DNA of 64,000 nucleotides from NCBI GenBank assembly GCA_022495005.1, contig JAGYXB010000521.1, positions 62,001-126,000 on the forward strand. Reading direction: 5' to 3'. Positions 22,111 through 33,954 of the stretch are shown here, in pieces (the first letter of the stretch is position 1; each line of letters opens with the position of its first letter). Below the pieces are notes generated by a model. That model was given only the letters and a program-made list of their open reading frames with translations. It was not told where the DNA came from and searched no databases. Made by a program: the position numbers and the translations under genes. The stretch is from Rhyacophila brunnea (Eukaryota > Arthropoda > Insecta > Trichoptera > Rhyacophilidae).

Positions 22111-22744
22111 TTGATTACTGTTTTGATAATATGTTAAGTGGTTGAGGCTATTTACAATTTCTCGTCAAAAAACACCTCTCCAGAAGCCTCACACTAATTA
22201 ATTTTTACAAAATCCATAAAATTATATATTATGTTATATTTAACAAAAATAATATAGTGTAAATATTAAGTACATATTAGGTAGTATAATGTTACGTGAC
22301 TCTACAAGTTTTATGCATTTTTACACTTTTTATTAATTCTAATTGATCAAATGGGAAAAGTATTTTATTTGAAAATAAAGCACTAAAATTTTACGTCTGA
22401 CGGCAAATATGTTTCAATTTATAAAGTTTATAAACATCGAAAGCAATATATTACGAATAAAACTTTATTTGTATTTATCAAATGCACATAATTTTAGCTC
22501 TCTCGTTCAGCGCAGATTTTTGCCTTGTCAGTTGAACTCGGGGGAAAAGTTTTTTTCCGATATGTTTACATGACTGATCGGCTTTAGTTGGAAAGTAAAT
22601 TTTTGGAATTAATTTTGAATCTGGATTTACATTTCGAATATAAAGCTTCGGGTAGTATAATTTAAAGCGATCCGCAGTTATTTTTGAGACCATTGACCGA
22701 AGATTGATTAACTTTATTTTATGCGTAGAAAATATAATATATTT
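22111..22744. other. Unassigned AT-rich DNA
   Basis: A 71-codon frame at 22478-22693 (-) is not recognised. Confidence 0.5.
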
Positions 22745-23510
22745 GCAACGATTTTTGAAGTAATACTTCTTTCAGCACGTTTGGGAAAACAGATCAGAGT
22801 GTATTTTTGGCATGTGACGCCGATGTAACGCCTTTGGCGTGTGACGGAAGTTGCGTGCGCCGATGTAACACAATTTATTATTATGATAATTCATTAAGAT
22901 TTGAGGCTATATTTGTGTAAGTATTATTTATGAGTAAAATTATATATCAATAAATAAATAAATTTTGTGAATTGGTAAATAATTCAAGGTTTAGGATAAT
23001 ATTTGTTGAATAGCCATCTATTTATTAGCGGTTTATAATAATTGAAGACAATAATAATTATTATGTGTCATCACAAAAGCCAATATCACGTTTCAGTTAA
23101 ACCATTATATAGGCTATGTTTTCGTTTTGATTTGTAATAAATTAATATTGTTAACGAAAATAGTTGTACAGTCATCTGTTTAAGCAAAGATGGTCGAAAT
23201 AGCGGTTTGTTAAATTTTTCAAACACAGGTTTTGAGATTTTTTTCTTCCAAAGTAGGTACATTCTGCAATAATATTATTTATTCGCATACATAATATTAT
23301 TGCTGACGGTAACTATATCGATAAAATACCCTTGAGACCAAAATGAATATAATCATAATAACACGCCAATAAAATTTGATTTTTTTTATTAATTCATCAT
23401 GGGCACTTCTGAATTGATTGTAAGCGTTGTATGGCAAAGATGAGTTTTTGTTTTGTACCGCCAAAGGAAAATAACTTCTAACGCGTGTACATAAGTACAC
23501 ACACCGATAT
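22745..23510 (-). repeat. Dispersed repeat related to 17050-17610
   Basis: The segment GAAGTAATACTTCTTT with GTTTGGGAAAACAGATCAGA (about 22757-22800) and the segment around TAACTTCTAACGCGTGTAC (about 23472-23492) both match 17.05-17.61 kb in inverted orientation. The stretch between is AT-rich and not clearly shared. GCCGATGTAAC occurs twice (22819 and 22859), suggesting a local duplication. Confidence 0.45.
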
Positions 23511-23657
23511 TTATCTGCTCAACTTATTAAAGATGCTTGTGCAAATAATATTAGTAATATAATATTCACTTTTACACGTACTTTATATTACTTGAACAGA
23601 CCACAGGATGGATCTGTAAATAATCCAAAGCCTCCAAATAAACAAACGGCTCTCGAC

Positions 23658-24386
23658 TAGGGAATCCAATCCCGAGCCAAAATTTAAAACAATTTGACAA
23701 TCCCGTGATCCCGGGACTGGTCCCGGGATTGGCAATTTTTCTATTGTTAATATAAAATTTTATATTTACAAATAACATTGATAAAATCGGTCATAAATAA
23801 ATCTAGTATAATTTATACTATTTAAGACATGTATTGTTAATATTGTATACGTTCGATCTTGGAAATACATAAGTTTAATGGAGTAAATAATATTGTAATA
23901 TAAATAATAATGTGAATTTAATATGAGGTTGCTGTTTCTGATAGTAAAAACTTAATGAATGGGTTAGCGAAATTTAAAATAGTAAAGCAAATCATAGTGT
24001 ACTTATGGTTTTTCCGCTTCATAATCAAATTAGTCAGCCAAATACGAAACTGCCGTAAAACGTATGAGATCATGGTGGAATTACTTTTTTAATAGTGCGA
24101 AGCATTGTTTTTTTCCAATCTTTCTCATTTTTATTAATTTATGTGAAAAAATAAAATGAATCGGCAACTTACACATGGGTATAAATCAAACTTCATTCAA
24201 ACTCAGTTTATTTCTAATGTAGTTATTTGTTATTAAAAGTATTTTTTCTGTTATATTTTCGTTTTTATTTTATTTTCCATAAAAATTGATAAAAAAATCA
24301 ATCCGGAAAGTTTCGGGATTATGTTTATCAATCCCGGGATTCATAGGTATCGAAAATAGCTCGGGATCCCGGGATTGGAATCCCTA
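23658..24386. mobile_element. hAT-superfamily MITE with perfect 8-bp TSD
   Basis: Both ends carry inverted TAGGGATTCCAATCCCG-type termini (left TAGGGAATCCAATCCCGAG). They are flanked by identical CTCTCGAC at 23650-23657 and 24387-24394. Eight-base duplications with T at position 2 and A at position 7, and TIRs starting YAGGG, are typical of hAT elements. The left terminus region contains a further palindrome of CCCGGGA units (about 23700-23735). The 729-bp interior encodes nothing recognisable, so it is non-autonomous. Confidence 0.9.
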
Positions 24387-24394
24387 CTCTCGAC

Positions 24395-24659
24395 AATAAT
24401 ATATCAGCTGAGAGATATTCTGCAGTTTTGTGGACATATTATTTGACGCAGACTGTTGATTTTGGGTAGTCTCCAGGAAAGGCAAGACAGAAGAAGAGCA
24501 TCATTGACATATTAGAATGAAATGAAGGAGCTTACTCGGGGTAGTCTTCACTCTACCCTAAGTTTAGTATGTCCGTATTGGTTTAGCTTTGTTTTTACAT
24601 ATATGTAAATTAATTACAAACATTTATTTTTGTTAATAATTATCTATGCTCCGTTCTTC
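24395..24659. other. Unassigned DNA
   Basis: Nothing firmly supported. A stretch near 24480-24550 has the feel of a decayed LINE end but I cannot place motifs. Confidence 0.4.
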
Positions 24660-24895
24660 CATAGGCACTTTTTATTAAATTAAGTCTCAGTAAACTCAGT
24701 CAAAGCACATTTGAGTGCGTGGCGACCTAAGTCTTGGGCACTGCTCCTGATACATTATTTATTATTTTATTACTTATCACATTTCTCTGTATTTTTATTT
24801 TAAAATTTGTTAACACTTATTTTATGTCATGTCGTGAACGCTTTGAATTATTTATAATTTGTTATGTTCATTATATGTAAAATAAATAAATTTGA
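24660..24895 (+). mobile_element. Jockey-like LINE 3' end fragment
   Basis: The tail ATGTCGTGAACGCTTTGAAT, TTATAATTTGTTATGTTC and AAATAAATTTGATTTGA matches the 3' end of the LINE at 46525-47150 (there on the minus strand), as well as tails at 38095-38260 and 63930-64000. The upstream part at 24693-24755 repeats 14690-14790. Confidence 0.6.
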
Positions 24896-25269
24896 TTTGA
24901 TATATACTTACGTTAATTTGGATAATTAGAAAGAGGAAAAAAACTATATTAGAATTGTATAAAACGAATACCTACCTACCTTTATTTAATTAATAACGGT
25001 TTTTACAAGAATTATTTTATTTGTTACATGTAATTGAAAATAGCATATAATATACTATAATATATATACTCTAGATCTAAATTAAGATATCATATACCTA
25101 GAATATACTTAAATGCTGTCCTGCTTTGACATTTATCTCGCAAATTGGCTAATATAATTTAACGCAGTACAATGTGTTCTTGAGCTGTGTTCTAATAATG
25201 ACAGTAACTAAGAAAAAATACGTTATTAAAAGATGTTACATACGTCAAATATACGTAGATAGAATGTTA
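24896..25269. other. Unassigned AT-rich DNA
   Basis: Nothing supported. Confidence 0.5.
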
Positions 25270-25289
25270 CTTATTAAAATACTAGATTA

Positions 25290-25495
25290 CAATTCCCGCC
25301 GTGGGTCCCAGGTTCGAATCCTGGGCAAATACACATATTATGGTTTTTTTCAATTTGCGTTTAATTCAAAGTATGGATCTAATAGGTTGAGCAAGTGGCT
25401 GACATCCATTTCTCGTAAAAACAAAAATCTGTTAATACAAATCTCCACTCTGTGGTGGCCCATAATATGATCTTATTAGGATCGGACATGGTCGG
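25290..25495 (+). mobile_element. tRNA-derived SINE, family S2, copy 2
   Basis: B box GGTTCGAATCC at about 25311-25321. The body and 3' end (CAAGTGGCTGACATCCATTT, then TCTGTTAATACAAATC and GGATCGGACATGGTC) match 18630-18850 reversed. The A box region is weak, so the 5' end is truncated or diverged. The 98-codon frame at 25174-25470 crosses the SINE and is not a gene. Confidence 0.75.
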
Positions 25496-26399
25496 GGGAA
25501 AAATATTGAAAATTATGTAATTTAAAATAATAGTTCGGTTTAATTTTGTTGACAATCTTCCAATTATTTTTAATACTGTAGCTTTATAGTATTAAATATC
25601 ATGTCGTTTATTTTAAAGATTTATTAATTAATTTATTGTCAAACTCTATTTATTTATTAAAGGATGCCGTGATAATTAATTGTGTTAATAATAAATTTCG
25701 TAAATAATCCATTCACTTCAAATAATACTAATCTTCTTTATCAATTGCTGTTTGTTTCACGGGAGATAATCCTTATAAATATATCATGCGACACAAAATG
25801 TCTTTCATTTTCAGCATTTTCCCTTGGGTGGTACAGCAATAAATAATTGCATCGCTTGGATCTAGACCCATTAATTTAAGGTTAAGTACACTTTGGTCAC
25901 AAGATTTATAATGGCCAGCTTAACTTTGCTGAGCATTTAACTAAGCACCAAAAGATCAGAGTTAAACTCTGTCTCTTAATTATTTTGCGAAACATTATAT
26001 TATATTACCACATTCGTTTTATAGTTTTACAGTTCATACAAACATTCTGCAACATCACAAAGAGATTAGAGATTAGACTAAGTATACCAAAAAAGACATG
26101 TTCTTTTTCCTCGTAACCTCCACGAATGAACTCAGTTACCTTCGACGATTTTTTATCATTATCTGCTGCTGCACTCCGCAGTTTAGAAGGAAACTATGGG
26201 CAATACTGTTTCCTAGGTACGAGATTATTAAAATATATTAATGGCCAAATGTCGACTCGTAAAAAAATCGTTAAAATATATAATAATAACGCAAAAATGA
26301 CGTTATTTTTTATTGCCAATTTAAAATTACATATAGTGACATCTCTATATTTTCACTGATCCAATGAATTATTTCAACTAATTCGACTAGTTAAAAATA
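25496..26399. other. Unassigned AT-rich DNA
   Basis: A 77-codon frame at 26126-26359 (+) has no recognisable domain. No repeats found. Confidence 0.5.
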
Positions 26400-26580
26400 C
26401 ATACAGGAGAGTGGTGACGTCATACTGACTGTAAAGAATTTGTAGTGAGGGCTTGCCAGTAACAAGCTGATAGAAACAGTAGGCGTCTTCGCACTAAATA
26501 ATTACGTTTAAAATAATTAACACATGAAGTGTACGTAGATAAACATTTAGAGCTTACAAGTAATATTGTTATAGCCCTGC
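26400..26580 (+). repeat. Dispersed repeat pair, member 1
   Basis: GCCAGTAACAAGCTGATAGA, then AGGCGTCTTCGCAC and GTGTACGTAGATAAACATTT align with 31005-31130 (GCCAGTAACAGACTGATAGA and so on), same strand. No coding frame or termini identified. Confidence 0.5.
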
Positions 26581-26955
26581 AGCTTTGTATATCTTATACC
26601 TATCTTTGTATTCTTATAAGTGTTAATAAACGTGCATAATGAATGGCTGGGAATATATTTGATAAAGATTTGCTTTATCGCACCATTGTTATTATCAATG
26701 TAATCGTCTTGAATGCAATGCATATTAATTGCTTATTGTTTTAAATTTCTTTCTAATGGATATTCTTTTATGTGTATCCACTTTTCTTATCAAACTAAAT
26801 ATCTGAGAATTCCATACGTAATAATAATAATAATATTTCTTTTAAATAGAATCAAAATAGCTTTTCAATTCAGTATTAACTCAACCTTAAAGAAGGACGC
26901 ATCAACTGCATTTAATCACTGTATCAAATCAGACTTAACAAGTTATTGTCTAAAA
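26581..26955. other. Unassigned AT-rich DNA
   Basis: Nothing supported beyond a chance 99-codon frame at 26713-27012. Confidence 0.5.
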
Positions 26956-27010
26956 CATAATCAGTATTACCCGGCTTCGCAGAGGGTCGCTTCGAGGTTA
27001 TATTTATCTT
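26956..27010 (+). mobile_element. Possible LINE 3'-UTR scrap
   Basis: TTACCCGGCTTCGCAGAGGG resembles the GC-rich start of a 3'-UTR segment that commonly precedes the tail units below in insect LINE/SINE families. Based on pattern memory only. Confidence 0.3.
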
Positions 27011-27235
27011 AGATATTTAAAAATAATAAAAGGTAATTATTTTTTTAATATTAAAATATCTGTGTTATATAATATGGCAATATGAAAATAATTCTAATAG
27101 AGTAAAGGTCAAACAAAAGACCACTAAATTAAAATCGAATCCAAAATATGCAAAAGTTATTAATGTTATTAATATGCAATAAAAAAAATTAAAATTGCAT
27201 GGAACAAACAAACAAGAAACGTTGTATTTTATATT

Positions 27236-28110
27236 ATACTAATTTAGAAACCTTTGCAGGTGTGCGCACAACACTGACAAAAGTTTCATCGCAATCGGAT
27301 GAATGGTATAGGAACGCATACGAATAGAAGAAAATGATGATTTTCTAATTCAGAAATCCTGGTGGGCATGCACACGACAACTCACCAAAGTTTCATTGTG
27401 AATAGAAGAAGATAAAATAGAAGAAGAAGAAGAATATGGTTATTCTAATTCAGAAACCTTCGCGGGGCTTGGCACAATTATTGACAAAAGTTTTATTGCA
27501 ATCGGATGAATGGAATAGAAACGCATACGAATAGAAGAATATAAAATAAAAGAAGAAGATGGTTGTACTAATTCAGAAACCTTTGCGGGTGTTACTGCAA
27601 CAAGTGACGAAGGTTTTATCGCAATCGGATGAATAGTGTAGGAACCATACGAATAAAAGAAGATATAATGAAGAAGAAGTAGAAAAAGATGGTTTTTCTA
27701 ATTTAGAAACCTTTGCAAGTATGCGTACAATAACTGACAAAAGTTTCGTCGCAATCAGATGAATGGTATAGGAACCATACGAATAAAAGAAAATATAATG
27801 ATGAAGAAGAAGAAGATGATGATTTTTTTAATTCATAAACCTTTGCGGATGTGCATACAACCACTTACCAAAATTGCATCGCAATCGGATGAATTGTATA
27901 GGAACGCATACGGGACAGATAGAAAGACAGACAGGCATACAGACAGACAAACATTCATTTTTATATATAAGATATAGCCTATACTCTTCGCGAAAGTGCA
28001 AACAATAAGTTAACCAAGTTTTATCGCAATCGGATGAACGGTATGTCAGCGCATACAATACGAACAAACAAACAAACAAATATAATTTTTTTTATATATT
28101 AGATATATTA
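27236..28110 (+). repeat. Degenerate tandem array, about seven units of 100-150 bp
   Basis: Each unit starts near CTAATTCAGAAACCTTTGCG. Most contain GACAAAAGTTTCATCGCAAT, CGGATGAATGGTATAGGAAC and a purine-rich GAAGAAGAAG end. Units begin near 27238, 27346, 27450, 27566, 27697, 27828 and 27976. The last two end in GACAGACAGGCATACAGACA-type or AACAAACAAACAAACAAAT runs followed by TTTTTATATATAAGATA. This is the style of LINE/SINE 3' tails used as a minisatellite. Frames crossing it are by-products. Confidence 0.8.
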
Positions 28111-28404
28111 TTACCTTCCAATAAAGCCAGTTTAAATATAAAAGTTGTTTATATGAAGTTGATCCTGCCGTTCCATAACAGCATAACTTAGTAAAATTGA
28201 AAAATGTCGATGGTACGAGTATATCAATTAAACAAAGGTTTTGTGACAAATTAAAAAAATATATGCACTGTAAAAATATTTTGTTTTAATTAATGATGTA
28301 AATGTAAAATTTATGTCAATTTGAAAGTCTCTCTTCAAAATTATAGTAAAAGGATGTCTCGTTTATAAGAGTTTATTGAGATCACCATAATATGCTGCAT
28401 ATAT

Positions 28405-28996
28405 AGCAATAACGAAGGGTAAAGGTAGGCTGTTATGATCCGCCATAAATAGTGTTAATTAATCTTTGTTAGTCATACGTATTTGTTTTTATTCAACTAA
28501 AACTACAATTTACAGAATATGGTCTTGGTAAGTTTTTAAAAACCAATTAAACCCTGCATAAACCAAACCATAAAAGTTTTGGAATATTTTGGGCGATACG
28601 ACAAAATTTTGCACACTTTTTCATTCATACTTATTTGTTTTCGTTGGATTAAGAATACATATTTCACATATTGTTGGTTTATTTTTTTAATTTCATTTAG
28701 CCCTGCCTAAACCTAACTATAGTAGATAAATAATAGTATTATATTAATAAAACATTCAAAATTATGTTTGATTTCATCGTATAATTTTAGATATTTTATA
28801 GATAGACGAGTATTTTTTTACCGTTATCTATTATGGCTTGGTTTTGCATGGTTTAATTGAATTTTAAAAACTAATGAACACCATCTGTAAATTGTAGTAT
28901 TATTTCAATGAAAACAAATACATAATATGACTGATAAAATTTTGTGTGCACTATTTATGGCGGATCTTAACAGCCTACCTCCACCCTTCGCCACTT
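28405..28996. mobile_element. Foldback DNA element with about 170-bp inverted arms
   Basis: Left arm 28405-28580 and right arm 28838-28996 are reverse complements with moderate divergence. Shared blocks include GGTAGGCTGTTATGATCCGC, CATAAATAGTG, ACAATTTACAGA and a CCTGCATAAACCAAACCATA-like inner end. The outermost ACGAAGGGT/ACCCTTCGCCACT motif is related to the M2 ends at 4790-4987 and 10872-11040. The 260-bp spacer is non-coding. Confidence 0.75.
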
Positions 28997-30215
28997 ATAT
29001 AATATAGTGACAAAAAATAAGTATAATATGCTAATAATTTACCTAGCAATGAATACAAGCTTAAGTCATATTGTAAAATGAACACCAAAAATACTAAAAA
29101 TATTCCTGAAATGTGAAAATCTTATTCAAATTGCCTGCATTCAATTTCTATAAATAAGTGATTTATTTTAGCTAATCGAAAAGTGTTCTTCGAAGGCGTT
29201 GCCTAGATCTCAATTTATTATGCACTAATTTGTGCCTAAGTAAGAAAAGATTAGGATGAAAAGGGAAAAATACGCACTTCTAGGCTCTTCACTTATTTAT
29301 GAATCCTCACTAGGAAATGCGGTGGGATTTACGAGCTCCCGTATGGTTTCTTAAAGCTTAATGTCTTGAACTGGCCTTTGATGGGATCCAGTCTGGATAC
29401 TCAATCGACTTAGCGGCATAATATTGCCGAAGTAGTGTATAAATTTATCTTTGATGCGTTAAACATTAAATAATGAAAAAGTATATCAGATATACCACGC
29501 TTATCTATTATTATCAAAAGTAATTATGTATATAACAATACGAGCTTTAAAAGCACTAAATGAGTTAAAATTCGACATAAATATTGCTCACTAAACTTTG
29601 TCCGTCATAATTATCAGTTTTCATTGAACTAAGAATACGATTTACAGGTGGTGCTGGTTAGTTTTTTTTTAAATTGAAGTTAGTTAAATTGAAATTAAAC
29701 ATTTTAAGTATTTGTTATTTCCTATACCTAATTATTTAGTTTATATATGTATATTTAAAATACTCGCAGAACATATTTTCTTTTCAGTTTTGTTTTTTGT
29801 TTTATTTTGCAAATCCCAAGGGAAACTCGATAATGTGCCCTCCATCTTCTCGCTAAAGCGTCACACCCTTCTCACAGGGCATATCCCCCGCAGCGCAGCA
29901 ATTACCCAAGACTTGTTTGTTTTGCACTAGAGTTTCTCAATAATATTATACGTGAATGAAGCTAGGTCGTGAAAAATCTTCAATGAGCTAAGATCTATAC
30001 ACCCTGCTTAATTGCGATGCTACCATTTTTAATACGAAAGCTATGGCAATCTCGGGATGCTCTTTAATTTCTTATCCCCGAATTCAGAATTAAAAATCAT
30101 AATATCTATGAAATTCGGGATTGATTTATATATTATATAATATATTATACTTGTAAAAAATAGTGTTTTTGTGAACTAAATATAGCCTCATATTTCTAAA
30201 TAAAAAATATTGTAG
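28997..30215. other. Unassigned DNA
   Basis: Mostly AT-rich. The 72-codon frame at 29712-29930 is not recognised. No repeats found. Confidence 0.5.
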
Positions 30216-30615
30216 TAATTCGTCACCTCAATACTACAACTAAATAACTTGATTTTCACTGTTTTTGTGATAGCTATTGAATATGATTCTACATTTTCTT
30301 CTCTACAAAATGATAAAACTAGGTATGTCAGAAGTTAATGGATACTGTATTAATTTTGTATTAGAAAACATTTTTTTTTTGAAAACTTCAAAACCATAAA
30401 TGCATTAAATAAATAAAATAATATATCTACAATATTTTTTCATTCAATTGAATATTATTTAATTGTTACCAATTAGACAAGCACAATTTTCCATTTTTAT
30501 TTTAAATAATAATTAAAGCCTAGATTTATGTTAATCAAGTAAAATTTAAATTTCATTTTTCCAACAAAAATACCAAATCAGAGTTATCTAGTTGTAGTAT
30601 TGAGGTGACGAATTA
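30216..30615. mobile_element. 400-bp MITE with about 38-bp inverted ends
   Basis: Both ends read TAATTCGTCACCTCAATACT followed by ACAACTA in inverted orientation (left 30216-30253, right about 30576-30615). The interior is AT-rich and non-coding. The duplication at insertion could not be settled; TA or TTA-type flanks are possible. Confidence 0.8.
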
Positions 30616-30949
30616 TGTAAAAATTAGGATAATTTATTTTGATACGTTCTTATATTTAATAATAATAATTATGTAGGTAGTTCTCAAGGTGGATACTGTT
30701 GTCTATGCGGTAAAAAATACAAAATATATGAGATCGCGCCCCCTTTGCATATAGAAACCTTGTACAAAAAGAAAATTTCTTAAGCCTTTCACCAAATATC
30801 ACAATTTCCCACACGAGAATCAAATCATATACCATAGAGATCACCACAGAGTCAATAATACGTACCATTAACTAACGACCCTACCTTGTGTTCTGGAATA
30901 GCGAGAGGTTGAATCAAGCCACTGAATTTAGAAAAAGGCGCGATTCACC
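30616..30949. other. Unassigned DNA
   Basis: Nothing supported. Confidence 0.45.
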
Positions 30950-31135
30950 TGTATATTTGAAAATAAAGCAATAGACATACAACCCTCGAAGAAAGTGTAG
31001 TCAAGTAATGCCAGTAACAGACTGATAGAAACCGTTAGGTCTTCACCCACCAAAATAATCACGTTAAAAAAATAGTTAAACCCACGAAGTATACCTAGAT
31101 AAATATTTTGAACTAACACGTAATATCACTTAGCG
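30950..31135 (+). repeat. Dispersed repeat pair, member 2
   Basis: Direct-orientation relative of 26400-26580. Shared blocks include GCCAGTAACAGACTGATAGA and the CACGAAGTATACCTAGATAA-like segment. Class unknown. Confidence 0.5.
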
Positions 31136-31861
31136 ATATAGTATAATACGTTACACATAGTATGTCAATTAAATAAAAAAATCCTAAAATAATATTCTTT
31201 AAACATGTAAATTCTTCACCTCTGCACTATAAATTAACTTTGTTCTAATTACTGATGAAATAAACATATAACATTTATGTTAATTGAAAGCTTTTCTCAA
31301 ATTTATGGTGAAAGAAACCCCGTGCAAGAGGTTGGAATAGTCAGTATGTTGTTACTGAGTTCTTTCCAAGTTAAAATTTACCATATATTTTCACCAACAG
31401 TTCATATTTTGTTTTAATAAGATAATAAAATTAAAATATTTTAATCATTATTTTCACAGGTTTCCTTACGACCTTTCGCTTTAAATTTTACCAGCTTTCA
31501 ATCTCTGTTACACCGTTTTGACCTATTGTGCCTTGGTGGTATTTTCACTTACATAATCTATGGGCCGTTTATTCACGGCGGGCGATAACTCATAGTGTTT
31601 CATAAAAATTTTAACGTTTTGTAGGTACGAATATTATGAATAATTCGATGTTGTAATACAAGTCAGAATACGCCCACAATCTTGGCGCAATGGCGTACTT
31701 AAAAATATTATATCAACGTTGTAAAAGGCATAACACAGACAATATTTTTTTAAATTACAAACACAAAAAAATACACCCTACTTAAAAAATATGAAAGGAT
31801 CACATGTTCACCCACTCGTTTTCATAATATCATTCAGTGTATCTGCAGATTTTTTAGGTAA
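31136..31861. other. Unassigned AT-rich DNA
   Basis: Nothing supported. Confidence 0.5.
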
Positions 31862-32020
31862 AAGTAAGCATACATAATTTTGAAAACACTTCTTTGACAC
31901 TTTTTTGAAAAAAATACGACACCCGGCAGGAATCAAACCCATGTATTTTAAAAATTATGTATGTTCAATAAAAATACTTTTACATTCTTAAATCTTGTTA
32001 ATTATTCGTTTAATAAAGAA
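31862..32020. mobile_element. SINE S3, copy 2, with inverted 5' part
   Basis: 31870-31943 is the S3 B-box/body in minus orientation (GACACCCGGCAGGAATCAAAC). From about 31948 the plus strand carries the S3 3' part (AATTATGTATGTTCAATA, then TACATTCTTAAATCTTGTTA). An inverted 5' half joined to a 3' half is the arrangement produced by twin priming. Confidence 0.6.
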
Positions 32021-32477
32021 AATCGTTAAATAGGTAATATTAATCAGAAAATAAACAAATAAAGATTCTTAATCCTTAAAACCCGGATAAATCACTATTA
32101 CCACTAGAAAAAATAGATGGTGAAAAACTAAAAAGAAAATGTAATCAAAAGGACAATTATTTCATTTTCGTATATAATCTCTATTATTTCTTTTTATAAA
32201 ACCTATGCTAAGATACCTCATAATAATATGTAGGAATATCCTTAAACCCGCTGGATTGACAAAACTCGGCATTAATACTTAGGTAATCATTTTTAAGTTC
32301 CAGAAGAGAATGCGGGATCAAAAAAAGTGAAATCTAAAATTTGATTAACCTCGGTGGATGATAATAATGACCAATAAATATCCACTCCCAAACAGAGCAC
32401 ACCTGAACGACTGGTTAATACGTTTTCGTTCAAAGTATTAATTCCATTTGCTGGATCTAAACAAACATACTTGTATG
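32021..32477. other. Unassigned AT-rich DNA
   Basis: Nothing supported. Confidence 0.5.
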
Positions 32478-32560
32478 ATATTAATACTATCGACTGAAGG
32501 TACTTGATGGAATTTGAATTTAAATTCTAATGGATTTAATTTCACATAGAATAGTATAAA
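32478..32560 (-). repeat. Z family repeat, fragment
   Basis: ACTATCGACTGAAGGTACTT, then GATGGAATTTGAATTTAAAT and TCTAATGGATT are the reverse complement of the 3' end of the Z repeat at 19640-19700. Confidence 0.65.
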
Positions 32561-32824
32561 ACTTAAATACATTAAAATTGTATGAATTAAAAAAACAACT
32601 ATATTATTTGAATTTTAAGTGTGAAATTTAAATCACATTTGCCCATTATGAGTAGTTCATATTTTCATAACAAAAAAAAATAATAACTAACTAATTCTTA
32701 TGAATAAATTTAATTATAATAATTAATAATTAGACATTTACGATTACTATTGTAAATAAACAATAATTATGGCATTACAAATTAATGAATAAATAATTAC
32801 AAGATAAAAATAATTTTTTATGTA

Positions 32825-33245
32825 CAACGTTTTTAAATTTTCTGTTGAATCATATAAAATTGACTTGCTAGCTTAAACGATCAAAAAAAAAATGTACTTG
32901 ATAGAAATAATACTGAAAAGTCATTTTGATTTCCATAGTAACGCACGTATATATTAATAATTTAGTTGCTAGGACCCCAGACCCCTCTAGCAACCAATAA
33001 TAGTGGATTGTGTTACGGATTTCTTTCGAAATAACTTTTCATACAAAACAGAATTAACTGAAAATTAATTCAATTCTACTTAAAGATGGCTAAAAGTATT
33101 AAAAATGAATTGGCATCGTGTTCTGATACATTCTAAAAGTTTCAAATGTCCAGCTAGTTGGAAAGTTAGTTAAAAATCGATTGCAAGATTTGTACCGGAC
33201 AAACAACCACCGGACAAATAAGAATACGAGCTAATAAAAACGTTG
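32825..33245 (-). mobile_element. M1 family TIR element, copy 4
   Basis: Inverted termini CAACGTTTTTA on both sides, flanked by TA (32823-32824 and 33246-33247). The interior aligns with copies 1-3. As in copy 2, ATAATTACAAGATA lies just outside the left end. Confidence 0.75.
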
Positions 33246-33589
33246 TAAAAATATGAAATCCGGAACATCGGTTATTTATTCAGTCAACTAACCAGCTGTA
33301 TTGGTGATGAGGACTATAATAAAATTCAATCAATTTGATTTGAATATAGATATATTTCAATAGCATGAGGTTGAGATTAGATGGACGATATTTTATAACT
33401 AGCTAGATATTGAAAATAGACTATATTTAGATTTTTTATATTTTCATGTCGTATATTTTTATTGTGTAAGCAATTATTTTAATATATTTCATGTCATCTT
33501 ATGGACATCTTATAAATTCTAATGTTCGCTTCTTGCAAATAAATAAATTGGAATGATAAGGAAATAGAATTTAATCCGGCTTAAGGAGC
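33246..33589. other. AT-rich DNA, possible LINE tail scrap
   Basis: TTTCATGTCATCTTATGGAC followed by CTTGCAAATAAATAAATTGG near 33485-33550 loosely resembles the jockey-like 3' tails at 24.8 and 38.2 kb. Weak. Confidence 0.3.
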
Positions 33590-33870
33590 AACGCCACTGT
33601 GTTTAAGGGCAAATAACATCGCAAGATAAATCTTCCATTTTGGTATCGAGCTGTTCGCACGATGGTCGTAAATTATCAACGGCTCCTTTAACCTTTGACA
33701 AGGCTAAATTCAAATGTGGTGAATTGTTCTGAATAGATAACACTCAAGACTTGGGCTATGCGATGCAGGGCGAACCAAAGTTTTCCGCAAGTACCCCGAC
33801 AACTTCGTCCCGAATCTTGCCGATTGTGCCTCTTTAATTCCAGGGGATTGTTTAAATTTGAATCAAAATA
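33590..33870. other. GC-richer, apparently single-copy island
   Basis: Balanced composition with no repeat relatives in the window. The plus-strand frame from 33758 covers part of it (RCRANQSFPQVPRQLRPESC...) but then runs into AT-rich repeat sequence, so I do not call it an exon. Confidence 0.3.
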
Positions 33871-33954
33871 CCTCCCGAGATTAATTTCAATTACTATTTA
33901 TTTCTATATCTATTTATTTATTTGTCATCATCACCATCATTTTCCCTATAATAC

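Noticed and set aside
27236..28110. CRISPR-like array
   Set aside because: Repeats are long, diverged and without uniform spacers, in an insect genome; it is a retroelement-tail minisatellite.
27759..28249. Cys-rich frames on the minus strand resembling small secreted proteins
   Set aside because: They arise from the GACAGACA-type tail repeats read in reverse.
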